From assembly GCF_002262885.1 (NCBI RefSeq), contig NZ_NKYF01000003.1, forward strand, positions 62,001-126,000: DNA of 64,000 bases, written 5' to 3'. This stretch comes from Pseudonocardia sp. MH-G8. Lineage in GTDB: Bacteria > Actinomycetota > Actinomycetes > Mycobacteriales > Pseudonocardiaceae. Made by a program: the position numbers and the translations under genes. Below, piece after piece: positions 54,511 through 63,260 of the stretch; the stretch's first letter is position 1, and every line of letters begins with the position of its first letter. Under the pieces are notes generated by a model, which worked only from the letters and a program-made list of their open reading frames with translations, was not told where the DNA came from and did no database searches.

Positions 54511-55431
54511 CTAGTGCTCGGGGTGCACGTGTTCGGGGTCCAGGTCGTCGCGCACGCCGCGGAACACGGGCTGGCGCAGCCGCCCGCCGTCGGTCCATCC
54601 GGAGTGGCCGACCTCGACGACCATGACCGGCTCGCACCAGCGGGCCCCGGCCGTCTCGGCCCGGGGCAACGGTCCGGCGAACGGCGGCCCGGCCGTCTCC
54701 ACCAACCGTTCCCGCAGGACGCGCTGCACGAGCTCGCCGGCCAGGCCGGAGCCGACGCGGCCCGTGTAGCGCAGACCGCCGCCGTCCGGCACGCCCAGCA
54801 GCAGGGCACCGATGCGCCCCGCGCTGCTGCGTTCCGGGCGCCAGCCGCCCACGACGCACGTCTGGGTCTGCCGGTGCGTCACCTTCGTCCAGCTCGGGCT
54901 CCGCTGACCGGGCCGGTAGACGCCGTCGCGGCGCTTGGCGACGATCCCCTCCATCCCGCGCTCGCGCGTTGCCTCGAACAGGGCCCCACCGTCGGTATAG
55001 GTCGGGGACAGCGAGAGCACGGGTACGGCGGCGAGATCGAGCCGTTCCAGCGTGCCGCGCCGCTCGACGAGGGAGCGGCCCAGCAGCGGCACGCCGTAGA
55101 GGCGGAGCACGTCGAAGACCATGAACGTGACGGGCCGGGCCTGGGCGACGCGCGGCGCGACGGGCCCGTGCATCCGGTCGGCCAGCGCGGCGAAGCTCGG
55201 CACGCCGTTCTCGAGCAGCACCACCTCGCCGTCGAGCAGCACGTCGGGAGCGATGCGCGTCAGGTCCGCGAGCTCCGGGAAGTTCGCGGTGACGTCGCGC
55301 TCGCTGCGGCTGGACAGCCGCACCTGCCCGTCGGCGACGTCGGCGAGCAGCCGCATGCCGTCCCACTTCACCTCGAACAGCCATTCCGGACCGTCCGGAA
55401 GGGCTCCAGGGGTGGCGAGCATGGGCTGCAC
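54511..55431 (-). CDS. ATP-dependent DNA ligase (LigD ligase domain only)
   Basis: A 306-residue ATP-dependent ligase. The nucleotidyl lysine is in LFEVKWDGMRLLA (K near residue 22), with LLDGEVVLLENG, REGMEGIVAKRRDGVYRPG and SWTKVTHRQTQTCVVGGWRP as motifs III-V. The polymerase and phosphoesterase domains of full LigD are absent. It faces the ku gene across 53 bp, so the two likely share a regulatory region and act together in non-homologous end joining. The start (GTG 55431) is approximate. Confidence 0.9.
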   Translation of the reverse strand: MQPMLATPGALPDGPEWLFEVKWDGMRLLADVADGQVRLSSRSERDVTANFPELADLTRIAPDVLLDGEVVLLENGVPSFAALADRMHGPVAPRVAQARPVTFMVFDVLRLYGVPLLGRSLVERRGTLERLDLAAVPVLSLSPTYTDGGALFEATRERGMEGIVAKRRDGVYRPGQRSPSWTKVTHRQTQTCVVGGWRPERSSAGRIGALLLGVPDGGGLRYTGRVGSGLAGELVQRVLRERLVETAGPPFAGPLPRAETAGARWCEPVMVVEVGHSGWTDGGRLRQPVFRGVRDDLDPEHVHPEH

Positions 55432-55484
55432 GCAGCCATGCTGACACCTGGGAGTCGCGATTCGCGGAAGGAACGGGGGCTCGC

Positions 55485-56381
55485 ATGCGCGCGATGTGGA
55501 GCGGCGCGGTGTCGTTCGGACTGGTCAGCGTGCCGGTGAAGGCGTATTCGGCCACGACCAACCACGACATCCGCTTCCACCAGGTGCACGCGGCCGACGG
55601 TGGGCGGATCAAGTACAAGCGCACCTGCTCGATCGACGGCGAGGAGGTCCAGTACGCCGACATCGTCAAGGGCTACGAGACCGAGGACGGCGAGCTGATC
55701 ACCCTCGACGAGGACGACCTCGACTCGCTGCCCACGAAGTCGGGGCACGAGATCGACGTCGTCGAGTTCGTGCCCGCGGACCAGATCGACCCGCTCCTGT
55801 TCGACAAGAGCTACTACCTCGAACCGGACGCCAAGGCCGCCAAGCCGTACGCGCTGCTGCGCGAGGCGCTCGTGCAGACCGACCGGATGGCGGTCGTCAA
55901 GGTCGCGTTGCGCCAGCGGGAGAGCATCGCGCTGCTGCGCGTGCGGGACAAGGCGATCGTGCTGCAGACGATGCTGTGGCCCGACGAGGTGCGTGAGCCC
56001 GAGTTCGACGTCCTCGACGCCGAGGTCGAGCTGCGGCCGCAGGAGCTGACGATGGCCGCGTCGCTCGTCGAGAGCCTGGGGGCCGAGTTCGACCCGTCGC
56101 AGTTCCACGACGAGTACCGCGACGCGGTCGTCGACCTCATCGAGCGCAAGCGCACCACCGGCGACACCCGGCCCGCCCCGGCCGCGGAGAAGCGCGACGA
56201 GGGCCCGGACAGCATGACCGACCTGCTCAGCGCCCTGCAGGCCAGCGTGGAGGCCGCGAGGGCGGGCGCCAAGCAGGAGGAACCGGCTCCGAAGAAGGCG
56301 CCGGCGCGCAAACAGGCGACGAAGAAGAAGGACGAGGCGGAGGAGCCCGCCCCCCGCAAGAGGACCCGCAAGCCCGCCTGA
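55485..56381 (+). CDS. ku: DNA end-binding protein Ku
   Basis: A 298-residue bacterial Ku. MRAMWSGAVSFGLVSVPVKA, HQVHAADGGRIKYKRTCSID and RDKAIVLQTMLWPDEVREPE are diagnostic. The C-terminal 60 residues are a Lys/Ala/Pro-rich tail (KKAPARKQATKKKDEAEEPA) that can slide on DNA and bind LigD. Ku homodimers hold broken ends for ligation by the divergent ligase. Confidence 0.97.
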   Translation: MRAMWSGAVSFGLVSVPVKAYSATTNHDIRFHQVHAADGGRIKYKRTCSIDGEEVQYADIVKGYETEDGELITLDEDDLDSLPTKSGHEIDVVEFVPADQIDPLLFDKSYYLEPDAKAAKPYALLREALVQTDRMAVVKVALRQRESIALLRVRDKAIVLQTMLWPDEVREPEFDVLDAEVELRPQELTMAASLVESLGAEFDPSQFHDEYRDAVVDLIERKRTTGDTRPAPAAEKRDEGPDSMTDLLSALQASVEAARAGAKQEEPAPKKAPARKQATKKKDEAEEPAPRKRTRKPA

Positions 56382-56400
56382 ACCGCGGATCCGCAGAACC

Positions 56401-56441
56401 AACGGCACTTTCGTCGCTACCTGGCCGACGAAAGTGCCGTT
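56401..56441. terminator. 16-bp hairpin terminator between ku and the LCP gene
   Basis: Stem 56401-56416 with 56426-56441 is perfect over 16 bp with a 9-nt loop. Bases 56424-56444 are identical to 8492-8512, so this is a repeated intergenic element. Confidence 0.85.
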
Positions 56442-56452
56442 CGTTGGGGGAA

Positions 56453-57685
56453 TCAGGGGCCCAGCGCGTTCTCCGGTGGCTGCTCGTCCGCACCCAGGGC
56501 GTCGAACAGGGCGCTCGCGCGCTTCTTGTCCCAGTTCACCACGCCGTCGCGGACGGGGACCGTGGTCGAGATCCCGTCGGACAGGCCCCGCATCGCCAGG
56601 CCGAGCTGGGCGAGGTGCCAGACGTGGGTGCCCTCGTCCACCGCCACCGAGTTGGAGAGGCCGCTCGCGAGCGGCACGATCCGGAACGGGTTCAGCAGCG
56701 TGCCGGGGCTGGTGGCCTTGTCCAGCAACGCGGAGATGAAGGCGCGCTGGCGTTCCACGCGGCCGAAGTCGGAGCTGGCGGTGGCGCGGGTGCGCACGTA
56801 GCCCAGGGCGGTGGCCTCGTCCAGGGTCTGGCAGCCCTCCTCGATGTCCAGCGCCGCCTTGGGGTCCTCGATGGCCTCGGGGACGCACATCTCGACACCA
56901 CCGACCGCGTCGACCACGGAGACGATGCCGAGGAAGCCGATCTCGATGTAGTGGTCGACGTGCAGGCCCGTGGCGCCCTCCACGGTGCTCACGAGCAGCT
57001 CGGGCCCGCCGCCGTCGGCGCCACCGCCCCGCCCGTAGGCTGAGTTGATCTTGTGGCGGCCGTGGCCGGGGATGTCGACCATCGAGTCGCGCGGGAGGCT
57101 CACCAGGGTGGTGGGCCCGCTGCCGGTGTGCAGCAGCATGATCGTGTCGGTGAGCTCGGACTCCGGTGCACCGGTGGCGTACTCGTCGCGCTGCTCCGGG
57201 GTGAGGTTGGCGCGGCTGTCCGACCCGACGATCAGCCAGTTCGTGCCCTCCGAGGACGTAGCGCTGTCAGAAGGCAGCGCGGCCACGCGCGCGAGCGTGG
57301 TGTCGACGTAGACCGCGAAGCCGAGCGCCAGCACCACCAGCAGCACCAGCACGTTGCGGATCCGGCGCCCCCAGCGCGGGCGGGGCCGGACCGGGCGCGG
57401 TCGGGGTGGCCGTCGCGTCGGCGGCGCGCCCGCCCCACCCTTCGGCCCCCGCTGCGCCGGCAACATCCGCGTGCGCTGCAGCGGACGCGGTCGGCGCGGG
57501 GGCACCTGCTGCGGAGGCGGGTACGGCGGCCGCTGTTGCGGCGGCGGGTAGGGCGGGGGCTGCGCGCCGGAACCGGGCGGGCGGGGGCGCTGCGGCTGCC
57601 CCCACCCGGGACCACCACCGCGACGCGGAGGCGGCCCGGGCGGCCGACCCGGCGGCGGTACGCCGCGGCCTCGGTACTCGTCCAT
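56453..57685 (-). CDS. LytR-CpsA-Psr (LCP) cell-wall glycopolymer ligase
   Basis: A 410-residue LCP protein. The N-terminus is a Pro/Gly/Arg-rich cytoplasmic tail of about 110 residues (PPPGRPPGPPPRRG, PPPYPPPQQRPPYPPP), then a membrane helix NVLVLLVVLALGFAVYVDTT and the LCP domain: NWLIVGSDSRANLTPEQ, TDTIMLLHTGSGPTTLVSLP, RDSMVDIPGHGRHKINSAYG and ALGYVRTRATASSDFGRVER. It attaches arabinogalactan-type polymers to peptidoglycan in relatives. ATG 57685 is preferred over 57697. Confidence 0.92.
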   Translation of the reverse strand: MDEYRGRGVPPPGRPPGPPPRRGGGPGWGQPQRPRPPGSGAQPPPYPPPQQRPPYPPPQQVPPRRPRPLQRTRMLPAQRGPKGGAGAPPTRRPPRPRPVRPRPRWGRRIRNVLVLLVVLALGFAVYVDTTLARVAALPSDSATSSEGTNWLIVGSDSRANLTPEQRDEYATGAPESELTDTIMLLHTGSGPTTLVSLPRDSMVDIPGHGRHKINSAYGRGGGADGGGPELLVSTVEGATGLHVDHYIEIGFLGIVSVVDAVGGVEMCVPEAIEDPKAALDIEEGCQTLDEATALGYVRTRATASSDFGRVERQRAFISALLDKATSPGTLLNPFRIVPLASGLSNSVAVDEGTHVWHLAQLGLAMRGLSDGISTTVPVRDGVVNWDKKRASALFDALGADEQPPENALGP

Positions 57686-57805
57686 GCTCACCACCATCCC
57701 CGTTGCCCCGGGCCGCCGTCACGACGTACCGGTCCTGCACCCAATAAGGACGCACGACCGGGTGGTCCGGTTCCACGGGTGCCCCGACCCGGCGCCTGGC
57801 GGGCG

Positions 57806-58327
57806 TCACGAGGAGAGCAGCGGCTCCCCCTCGAAGACCCCGAGCTCCTCGCAGTAGAACTCGATGCCGACGCCGTTGGGGTCGCGGATGTACAGGCTGT
57901 TCTCGATGCCGCGGTCCGGGCCGAGATAGGAGATGCCCGCGCCGTCCAGCCGCTTCCGCGCGGCGGCGAACTCCTCAGGAGACGTGGACAACGCCAGGTG
58001 CTGCACGGCGCCGATCGTCTCGCTGAAATCGGGGTGCTCGTGGCCCGGGAAGTCGAAGAACCCGAGCAGGTTGCGGTTGCCGATGTCGAAGAAGAAGTGG
58101 CTCGAGCCGGCGTAGTCGCGGTTCTCCACCAGCTCGACCAGCGGGAACCCGAGAAGCTCCTGGTAGAACCGGATCGTCTCCTCGACGTCACGGCAGATCA
58201 GCGCGAGGTGGTGGACCCCGCGCACCGTCGAACCCGGGCGGGCCGTGGCCTCGGCCAGGTAGCGCTGCTTGAGCTCGGCCCGGCGGGCCCGGACCGCCTC
58301 CAGCTCGGGTCCCTGCGGTTGCGGCAT
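57806..58327 (-). CDS. VOC-family (glyoxalase/dioxygenase fold) protein
   Basis: A 173-residue vicinal-oxygen-chelate protein. TVRGVHHLALICRDVEETIR and FYQELLGFPLVELVENRDYA give the first betaalphabetabetabeta module, and GAVQHLALSTSPEEFAAARK with NSLYIRDPNGVGIEFYCEEL the second. Metal histidines (VHHLAL, VQHLAL) and the terminal glutamate are present. GAGAGG precedes ATG 58327. The substrate is unknown. Confidence 0.88.
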   Translation of the reverse strand: MPQPQGPELEAVRARRAELKQRYLAEATARPGSTVRGVHHLALICRDVEETIRFYQELLGFPLVELVENRDYAGSSHFFFDIGNRNLLGFFDFPGHEHPDFSETIGAVQHLALSTSPEEFAAARKRLDGAGISYLGPDRGIENSLYIRDPNGVGIEFYCEELGVFEGEPLLSS

Positions 58328-58445
58328 CGGATCGTCCTCTCGTCGTCGGTCCTGCCGGACCGGAGTACCACCGGCAACGGTAGTTGCACCTACAACATTC
58401 CGGGTCGCGACGGGTGCGGCCGCACCCCGGCGGGTATCCGGGCGC

Positions 58446-59045
58446 GTGATCGACCGCTTCGACGGCTGGATCGCCGGCCTCGGCACGGCGTCGGGGCTGC
58501 GCGCCGTCGTCGGGCACTGGCCACGCTCGCCGATCGGCGCCTTCACCGACGTGATGGTGGAGCGCGCGGACGGGCACCGGGTGCTGCTCGCCCCGTCCGC
58601 CGAGGTGGCGGAGTTCGTCAACGGCACGTACGCCTTCGACGAGGTGCGCGTCGGGCCGGTGCGTGCCCGCGTCGACGGCGACCGGTGGCAGGTCGACTCG
58701 GGTCCGCTCGTGCTCGCCTTCACGGTCGGACGGCGGACTCCCCTCGGGCGGCTGCTGCACGCCGTCCCGCGGCGGCTCGCGACCCATCCCCGGTGGATCG
58801 CCGCCATCGACGTGGCGGCCCGCGCCGTGCTGCCCGGCGTGCGCACCCGGGGCAGCGCCGGCGCCGGGCGCCAGGAGTTCTACGGCGCCCTCGACCTGCA
58901 CGCCGTGTCCGCCGCGACCGTCGGCTGGGAGGGTGCCGACCAGGGCGACCTCGCCCCGGTGGCGCCGCCGGTCCGCTTCGGCTTCGGCTCGACCCCGCGC
59001 CGCCCGTCGCTCACCCGGATCGTGACGCTCGTGCGGGAGGTCTAG
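58446..59045 (+). CDS. Conserved hypothetical actinobacterial protein
   Basis: A 199-residue protein, without a named family that I recognise. GWIAGLGTASGLRAVVGHWP, FVNGTYAFDEVRVGPVRARV and RSPIGAFTDVMVERADGHRV suggest an all-beta N-terminal part; RRLATHPRWIAAIDVAARAV is a helix. The stop lies 3 bp before the next gene start, so they form a pair. GTG 58446 is likely. Confidence 0.75.
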   Translation: MIDRFDGWIAGLGTASGLRAVVGHWPRSPIGAFTDVMVERADGHRVLLAPSAEVAEFVNGTYAFDEVRVGPVRARVDGDRWQVDSGPLVLAFTVGRRTPLGRLLHAVPRRLATHPRWIAAIDVAARAVLPGVRTRGSAGAGRQEFYGALDLHAVSAATVGWEGADQGDLAPVAPPVRFGFGSTPRRPSLTRIVTLVREV

Positions 59046-59048
59046 CCG

Positions 59049-59498
59049 GTGCAGACCTTCCTCCCCTACCCCGACTTCGCCGCCAGCGCCGCGGTGCTCG
59101 ACGACCGCAGGCTCGGCAAGCAGCGCGTGGAGGCCCTGCAGGTGCTGCGGGCGCTGACCCGACCGACCTACGGCTGGAAGCACCACCCGGCCGTCCGGAT
59201 GTGGGCGGGCTTCCCCGACGGCGTCGCCGCGTACGGCCTCGCCGTATGCGCGGAATGGACGGGTCGCGGCCGCGCCGACACCTGCGCGGCGACGATCGGC
59301 GCCGACCTCGCCGTCGCCGGGCGGCCGGCGCCGCGGACGCAGGTCGAGCTCGCGCGGGTCTGCGGTCTGCCGGACTGGCTCGGCGACGATCGCGTGCACC
59401 GCAGCCACCGCAGTGCCCTCGTGCGCAAGGACCCCGAGTTCTACGGCCCGCTGTTCCCCGACGCGGACCCCGAGCAGGACTACGTGTGGCCGGTCTGA
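59049..59498 (+). CDS. MSMEG_6728-family protein (pyrimidine-dimer glycosylase-like)
   Basis: A 149-residue protein. MQTFLPYPDFAASAAVLDDR, RLGKQRVEALQVLRALT, TYGWKHHPAVRMWAGF and HRSHRSALVRKDPEFYGPLF are the full family pattern, which resembles T4 endonuclease V-like DNA glycosylases. The catalytic activity is not proven for the family. It follows the hypothetical protein with a 3-bp gap. Confidence 0.85.
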   Translation: MQTFLPYPDFAASAAVLDDRRLGKQRVEALQVLRALTRPTYGWKHHPAVRMWAGFPDGVAAYGLAVCAEWTGRGRADTCAATIGADLAVAGRPAPRTQVELARVCGLPDWLGDDRVHRSHRSALVRKDPEFYGPLFPDADPEQDYVWPV

Positions 59499-59603
59499 CC
59501 CGAGCCCGGCACGGCTGGGACGATCCGGCCGGGAGGTCCGACGCGCGCGCACCGCGTCGTCGACGAACATCGTCTGCTGCAGGGGGAACGGGTTTCCGAG
59601 CGC

Positions 59604-60296
59604 ATGAGCAAGCCACGGTTGTTCGCCCTCGTCGGCGCGGTCTTCGGTCTCGTCGGGGTCGCATCCCTCATCGCCGGGCTCGTGCTCACCGCGTCCGCGG
59701 CGAGCTTCCTGGCGTCCGCCGAACGGACCAGGGGAACCGTCGTCGAGCTGAGCGGCGGGTCCGACCGCGACCACGTCCGGTACCCGAGGATCGAGTACAC
59801 GGTCAGGGGGAAGCAGTACTCGATGACGAGCTCGACGGGCACCGCTCCACCGGCCTACCGGCGAGGCGAGACCGTACCGATCGCCGTCGACCCGGACGAC
59901 CCCCACGACGCGCGGATCGCGGACTTCCTCTCGTCGTTCCTCCCGGCGACGATCCTCGGCGGGACGGGAATCCTCCTCAGCCCGATCGGCGCGGTACTGC
60001 TGCTCAAGGCGCGCAAGACGGCGCGGCAACGCGCGTGGCTCGAGCGGGAGGGCCGGGCGGAGTGGGCGCAGATCTCGGAGGTGGACCGCGACCACACGGT
60101 CAGGCTGCGCGGCCGGCACCCCTACGTCGTGCGCGCCACCTGGTACGACGCCCGCACCGGCCGGACCCACACGGCCACGAGCGACTACTTCCGCCACGAC
60201 CCCGGCCCGAGCCTGCGGGGCCGGACCCACGTCCGCGTGCTCTACGACCCGAACGACCCGGACCGCAACCTGCTCGACCTGAACCCGGCGCGCTGA
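59604..60296 (+). CDS. DUF3592 membrane protein
   Basis: A 230-residue protein with two membrane helices (LFALVGAVFGLVGVASLIAG near the N-terminus and FLPATILGGTGILLSPIGAV near residue 120). Two DUF3592-like modules flank the second helix: RTRGTVVELSGGSDRDHVRY with YRRGETVPIAVDPDDPHDAR, and EGRAEWAQISEVDRDHTVRL with RTHVRVLYDPNDPDRNLLDL. The function is unknown. Confidence 0.82.
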   Translation: MSKPRLFALVGAVFGLVGVASLIAGLVLTASAASFLASAERTRGTVVELSGGSDRDHVRYPRIEYTVRGKQYSMTSSTGTAPPAYRRGETVPIAVDPDDPHDARIADFLSSFLPATILGGTGILLSPIGAVLLLKARKTARQRAWLEREGRAEWAQISEVDRDHTVRLRGRHPYVVRATWYDARTGRTHTATSDYFRHDPGPSLRGRTHVRVLYDPNDPDRNLLDLNPAR

Positions 60297-60298
60297 GA

Positions 60299-61036
60299 TC
60301 AGAGCCAGCGCGGCGGCGCGGGGACCGGAGCCGGGGAGCCGTCGGGAGCACGCCCCTCGAGCCGCTCCGGGCCCGCCCGACCCACCAGCCAGCCGAGCAC
60401 GTCCGCCGCGGCGCCGAGGACGACGGCCGGCGCGTCGCTGTGCGGCCCGAGCGACCAGGACTGCTCCCGGTCGCCCGGGGCGAGCCGGGCCGCGGGACAG
60501 CCCTCGGCGGTGGACAGCGTGCCCACGGCGTCGTCGAGCAGGGTGTCCACGACGTCGGGTGGGAAGTCGGCGACGGTGAGGCCCGCGTCCAGGTCCACGG
60601 CGTGCAGCCACACCTCCCGCACGCGCATCCACGGGATCTCGGCCGCGGGCACCGGCCGGCCGGCCGCGCTGCGCACCTGCGCCTCCCAGGCCTGCGGGCC
60701 GAGCGCAGCGAGCGCGGCGTCGAGTGCTTCCGCGGTGGCCACGAGCTCGTCGCGCAGCGCGTCGGCGGGCCGCTGCGCCGACGACTCGATCTCCGCGGCG
60801 CGGTGCTCGCGCGAGGGGTACATCGGTGTCTCGACACCGGTGCGGGCCCAGCGGGCGAGACGGGTGAGCGCTTCGGCGTTGCGGGCGACGTGCGCCACGA
60901 CGTGGGCGCGGGACCAGCCCGGAAGCGCGCTCGGGACGCCGAGGGCGTCGTCGGGCAGCGCGTCGACCGCGCGCACGAGCAACTCGGTGCCCGCGCCCAT
61001 CCAGGGCAGGGTCACCGCGACGTCCCGCCGGTCCAC
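60299..61036 (-). CDS. Mycothiol-dependent maleylpyruvate isomerase family protein
   Basis: A 245-residue MDMPI/DinB-like metalloprotein. VPSALPGWSRAHVVAHVARNAEALTRL-type motif begins near residue 35 (SALPGWSRAHVVAHVARN), and EVWLHAVDLDAGL gives the second metal ligand. The C-terminal domain with WSLGPHSDAPAVVLGAAADV is present. It uses mycothiol in characterised members, in gentisate breakdown. GTG 61036 is chosen for the ribosome site GGAGGCGAG. Confidence 0.88.
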   Translation of the reverse strand: MDRRDVAVTLPWMGAGTELLVRAVDALPDDALGVPSALPGWSRAHVVAHVARNAEALTRLARWARTGVETPMYPSREHRAAEIESSAQRPADALRDELVATAEALDAALAALGPQAWEAQVRSAAGRPVPAAEIPWMRVREVWLHAVDLDAGLTVADFPPDVVDTLLDDAVGTLSTAEGCPAARLAPGDREQSWSLGPHSDAPAVVLGAAADVLGWLVGRAGPERLEGRAPDGSPAPVPAPPRWL

Positions 61037-61089
61037 GCGTTCTCGCCTCCTCCGGGCCACAACGGTGCGGATCTTACGGCGCGCAGCGG

Positions 61090-62241
61090 TCAGCCACCGG
61101 CCAGCGGATCCGCGCCGTGCCGCGGGCGGCGCAGCTCGAAGAGGCCGTGGCGCCGCGCGGCGCGCCGCCCACGCGCGCCGGCGACCAGGCCGAGGCCTGC
61201 GCGCAGGGCGCTGGCCGCGTCGAGGGTGGCATCGCGCGCCGCCGCGGAGAGCGCCGTGAAGCTGGCATAGCCGTGCACGAGGCCGGGGAACCGGCGGGCC
61301 ACCACCGGGACGCCCGCGTCGCGCAGCCGGGCGGCGAGCTCCTCGCCCTCGTCGCGGAGCGGGTCGAAGCCGGCCGTGGCGAGGTAGACCGGCGGCATCC
61401 CGCTCAGGTCCTCGGCGCGCAGGAGCGCTCCCCGCGTGTCGTGGGTGGGCACGCCGTCGGGCAGGTACATGCGCTCCAGCTCCTGCAGGAGCTGGGCGGT
61501 CAGGCCGAAGCCGTTGCCGAACAACTCGCGCGAGCCGCCGGTGCGCCCCACGTCGGTGACCGGGTAGAGCGCGAGGACGAACGCCGGCACCGGGCCGCCG
61601 AGCACCGCCTGCTGCTGCGCCACGACCAGCGCGAGGTTCGCGCCGGCGCTGTCCCCGCCGACCGCGATCAGCCCCGGGTCGGCGCCGAAGCCCGCGGCGT
61701 CGCGGTGCACCGCGCGGAACGCCGCGATCGCGTCCTCCAGCGCCGCCGGGTACGGGTCCTCGGGCGCGAGCCGGTAGTCGACCGACAGCACGCGCACCCC
61801 GGACTGGGCGGCGAGCAGCCGGCACAGCGGATCGGTGGAGGCGACGCTGCCCATCACGAAACCGCCGCCGTGGAAGAAGACGACCATCGACCGCGTCTCG
61901 GGCACGGCGGGCGGGGTGTACAGCCGCGCGGGCAGGTGCCCGATCTCGCCGGGCACCTGCAGGTCACGGGTCTCGATGTCGTCGAGGAGGCTGTCGGCCA
62001 CCAGGTCGGCGGCAAGATCGGCCTGGCGGCGCTGCTCGGCGAGGGTGGCCCGGTCGATGGTGGCGCCGTCGCCGCTGCCCAGCCGGTCGATGCGGCCGAA
62101 CAGCTGCAGGTCGAGATCGAGCTCCTGCCCGTCGACCCGGATGGTGCGGCCCGCGAGAACCCGCTTGAACGGCCGCGGCAGCCCGAACACGACGCGGAGG
62201 CCCCACCGCAGCGCCTGCACCCGCAGCTTCTCCCCCAGCAC
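61090..62241 (-). CDS. Alpha/beta hydrolase, hormone-sensitive-lipase family esterase
   Basis: A 383-residue esterase. HGGGFVMGSVASTDPLC is the HGGG oxyanion motif, GDSAGANLALVV the nucleophile elbow (near residue 215), and PLRDEGEELAARLRDAGVPV plus GLVHGYASF give the acid and histidine. GTG 62241 is chosen because TACCGT lies 6 nt upstream and the family N-terminus LRVQALRWGLRVVFGLPRPF starts there; the frame is open to 62307. Confidence 0.92.
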   Translation of the reverse strand: MLGEKLRVQALRWGLRVVFGLPRPFKRVLAGRTIRVDGQELDLDLQLFGRIDRLGSGDGATIDRATLAEQRRQADLAADLVADSLLDDIETRDLQVPGEIGHLPARLYTPPAVPETRSMVVFFHGGGFVMGSVASTDPLCRLLAAQSGVRVLSVDYRLAPEDPYPAALEDAIAAFRAVHRDAAGFGADPGLIAVGGDSAGANLALVVAQQQAVLGGPVPAFVLALYPVTDVGRTGGSRELFGNGFGLTAQLLQELERMYLPDGVPTHDTRGALLRAEDLSGMPPVYLATAGFDPLRDEGEELAARLRDAGVPVVARRFPGLVHGYASFTALSAAARDATLDAASALRAGLGLVAGARGRRAARRHGLFELRRPRHGADPLAGG

Positions 62242-62332
62242 GTCCGCACGGTACGCCGTGTTGTCTGCCTCCGCTCCGCTCCGGCGGCTCGCGGGCCCTT
62301 CAGGCACCGCCCCGCTCGCTCCGGGGGGGTGG

Positions 62333-63247
62333 CTACTTCATGGCGCCCGCGTTCAGACCGTCCTGGATGCGGCGCTGGAACGCGATGTACACCGCGAGCA
62401 CCGGGAGCAGGGCGATCACCAGGCCGGCGAACAGCGCGCTCCAGTCGCTGCGGTAGCCCTGGTTCGCGGCCAGCACCGCGAGGCCCTGGGACAGCACGTA
62501 CCGGTCCTGGTCGGGCATGAGCACCAGCGGCAGCAGGAACTGGTTCCACAGGCCCAGGAAGTTCAGGATGCCGATGCTGATCATCCCGGGGCGGGCCAGC
62601 GGCAGCATGATCTTGAAGAACGCGCCGGCGTGCGAGCAGCCGTCCAGCATCGCCGCCTCGACGAGCGCCCTCGGCAGCGTCCGGAAGAAGCCGGTGAGGA
62701 AGAAGACGGTGAACGGCAGCGCGTACGCCGTGTAGACCAGGATCAGCCCGTGGTAGGTGCCGAGCATCCCCAGGTTCTGGACCACGAAGAACAGCGGCAC
62801 CAGCGCCAGGAAGATCGGGAACGTCATCCCCGTGATGAACGTGTAGTAGATGACGTCCCGCCCGCGGAACTCGTACTGCGCGAGCACGTAGGCCACCATC
62901 GCGCCGAGCAGCATCACCAGCACCACGGCCGCGCAGACCACGATGGCGCTGTTGAGGAAGTAGCGGCCGATGTTGGCGGTGGTCCAGGCGCGGACGAAGT
63001 TCTCGAAATGCCACTCCGACGGCAGGGTCCACGGGCTGGTGAAGATCTCGCGGTCGGACTTGAAGGCCGTCAGCGCCGCCCACAGCAGCGGCACCATGGC
63101 CAGCACCGTCCACAGCACGAGGAACCCGTGCGAGAAGACGTTCAGCGTGCGCTCGGTGCCCGACGGGCCGTCGTGGGGGGTCCGGCGGTCGCGCCGCAGC
63201 GGCGGTCGCGACGGGGCCGGAGCCGATGCCGGTGTGTCGATGCTCAT
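62333..63247 (-). CDS. Sugar ABC importer, permease (MalG-like)
   Basis: A 304-residue permease with about six helices. The C-terminal EAA loop is VEAAMLDGCSHAGAFFKIML, followed by PLARPGMISIGILNFLGLWN, as in carbohydrate uptake CUT1 permeases. The N-terminal helix is FSHGFLVLWTVLAMVPLLWA. It follows the partner permease by 13 bp. With the mannosidase genes at the other end of the window in mind, the sugar might be an oligosaccharide, but that link is not shown. Confidence 0.93.
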   Translation of the reverse strand: MSIDTPASAPAPSRPPLRRDRRTPHDGPSGTERTLNVFSHGFLVLWTVLAMVPLLWAALTAFKSDREIFTSPWTLPSEWHFENFVRAWTTANIGRYFLNSAIVVCAAVVLVMLLGAMVAYVLAQYEFRGRDVIYYTFITGMTFPIFLALVPLFFVVQNLGMLGTYHGLILVYTAYALPFTVFFLTGFFRTLPRALVEAAMLDGCSHAGAFFKIMLPLARPGMISIGILNFLGLWNQFLLPLVLMPDQDRYVLSQGLAVLAANQGYRSDWSALFAGLVIALLPVLAVYIAFQRRIQDGLNAGAMK

Positions 63248-63260
63248 CTGTGCCGCCTCC

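Noticed and set aside
57053..61270. 1405-codon open frame on the plus strand
   Set aside because: It runs across the LCP, VOC, hypothetical and isomerase genes in the wrong phase; length reflects the lack of stops in GC-rich DNA.
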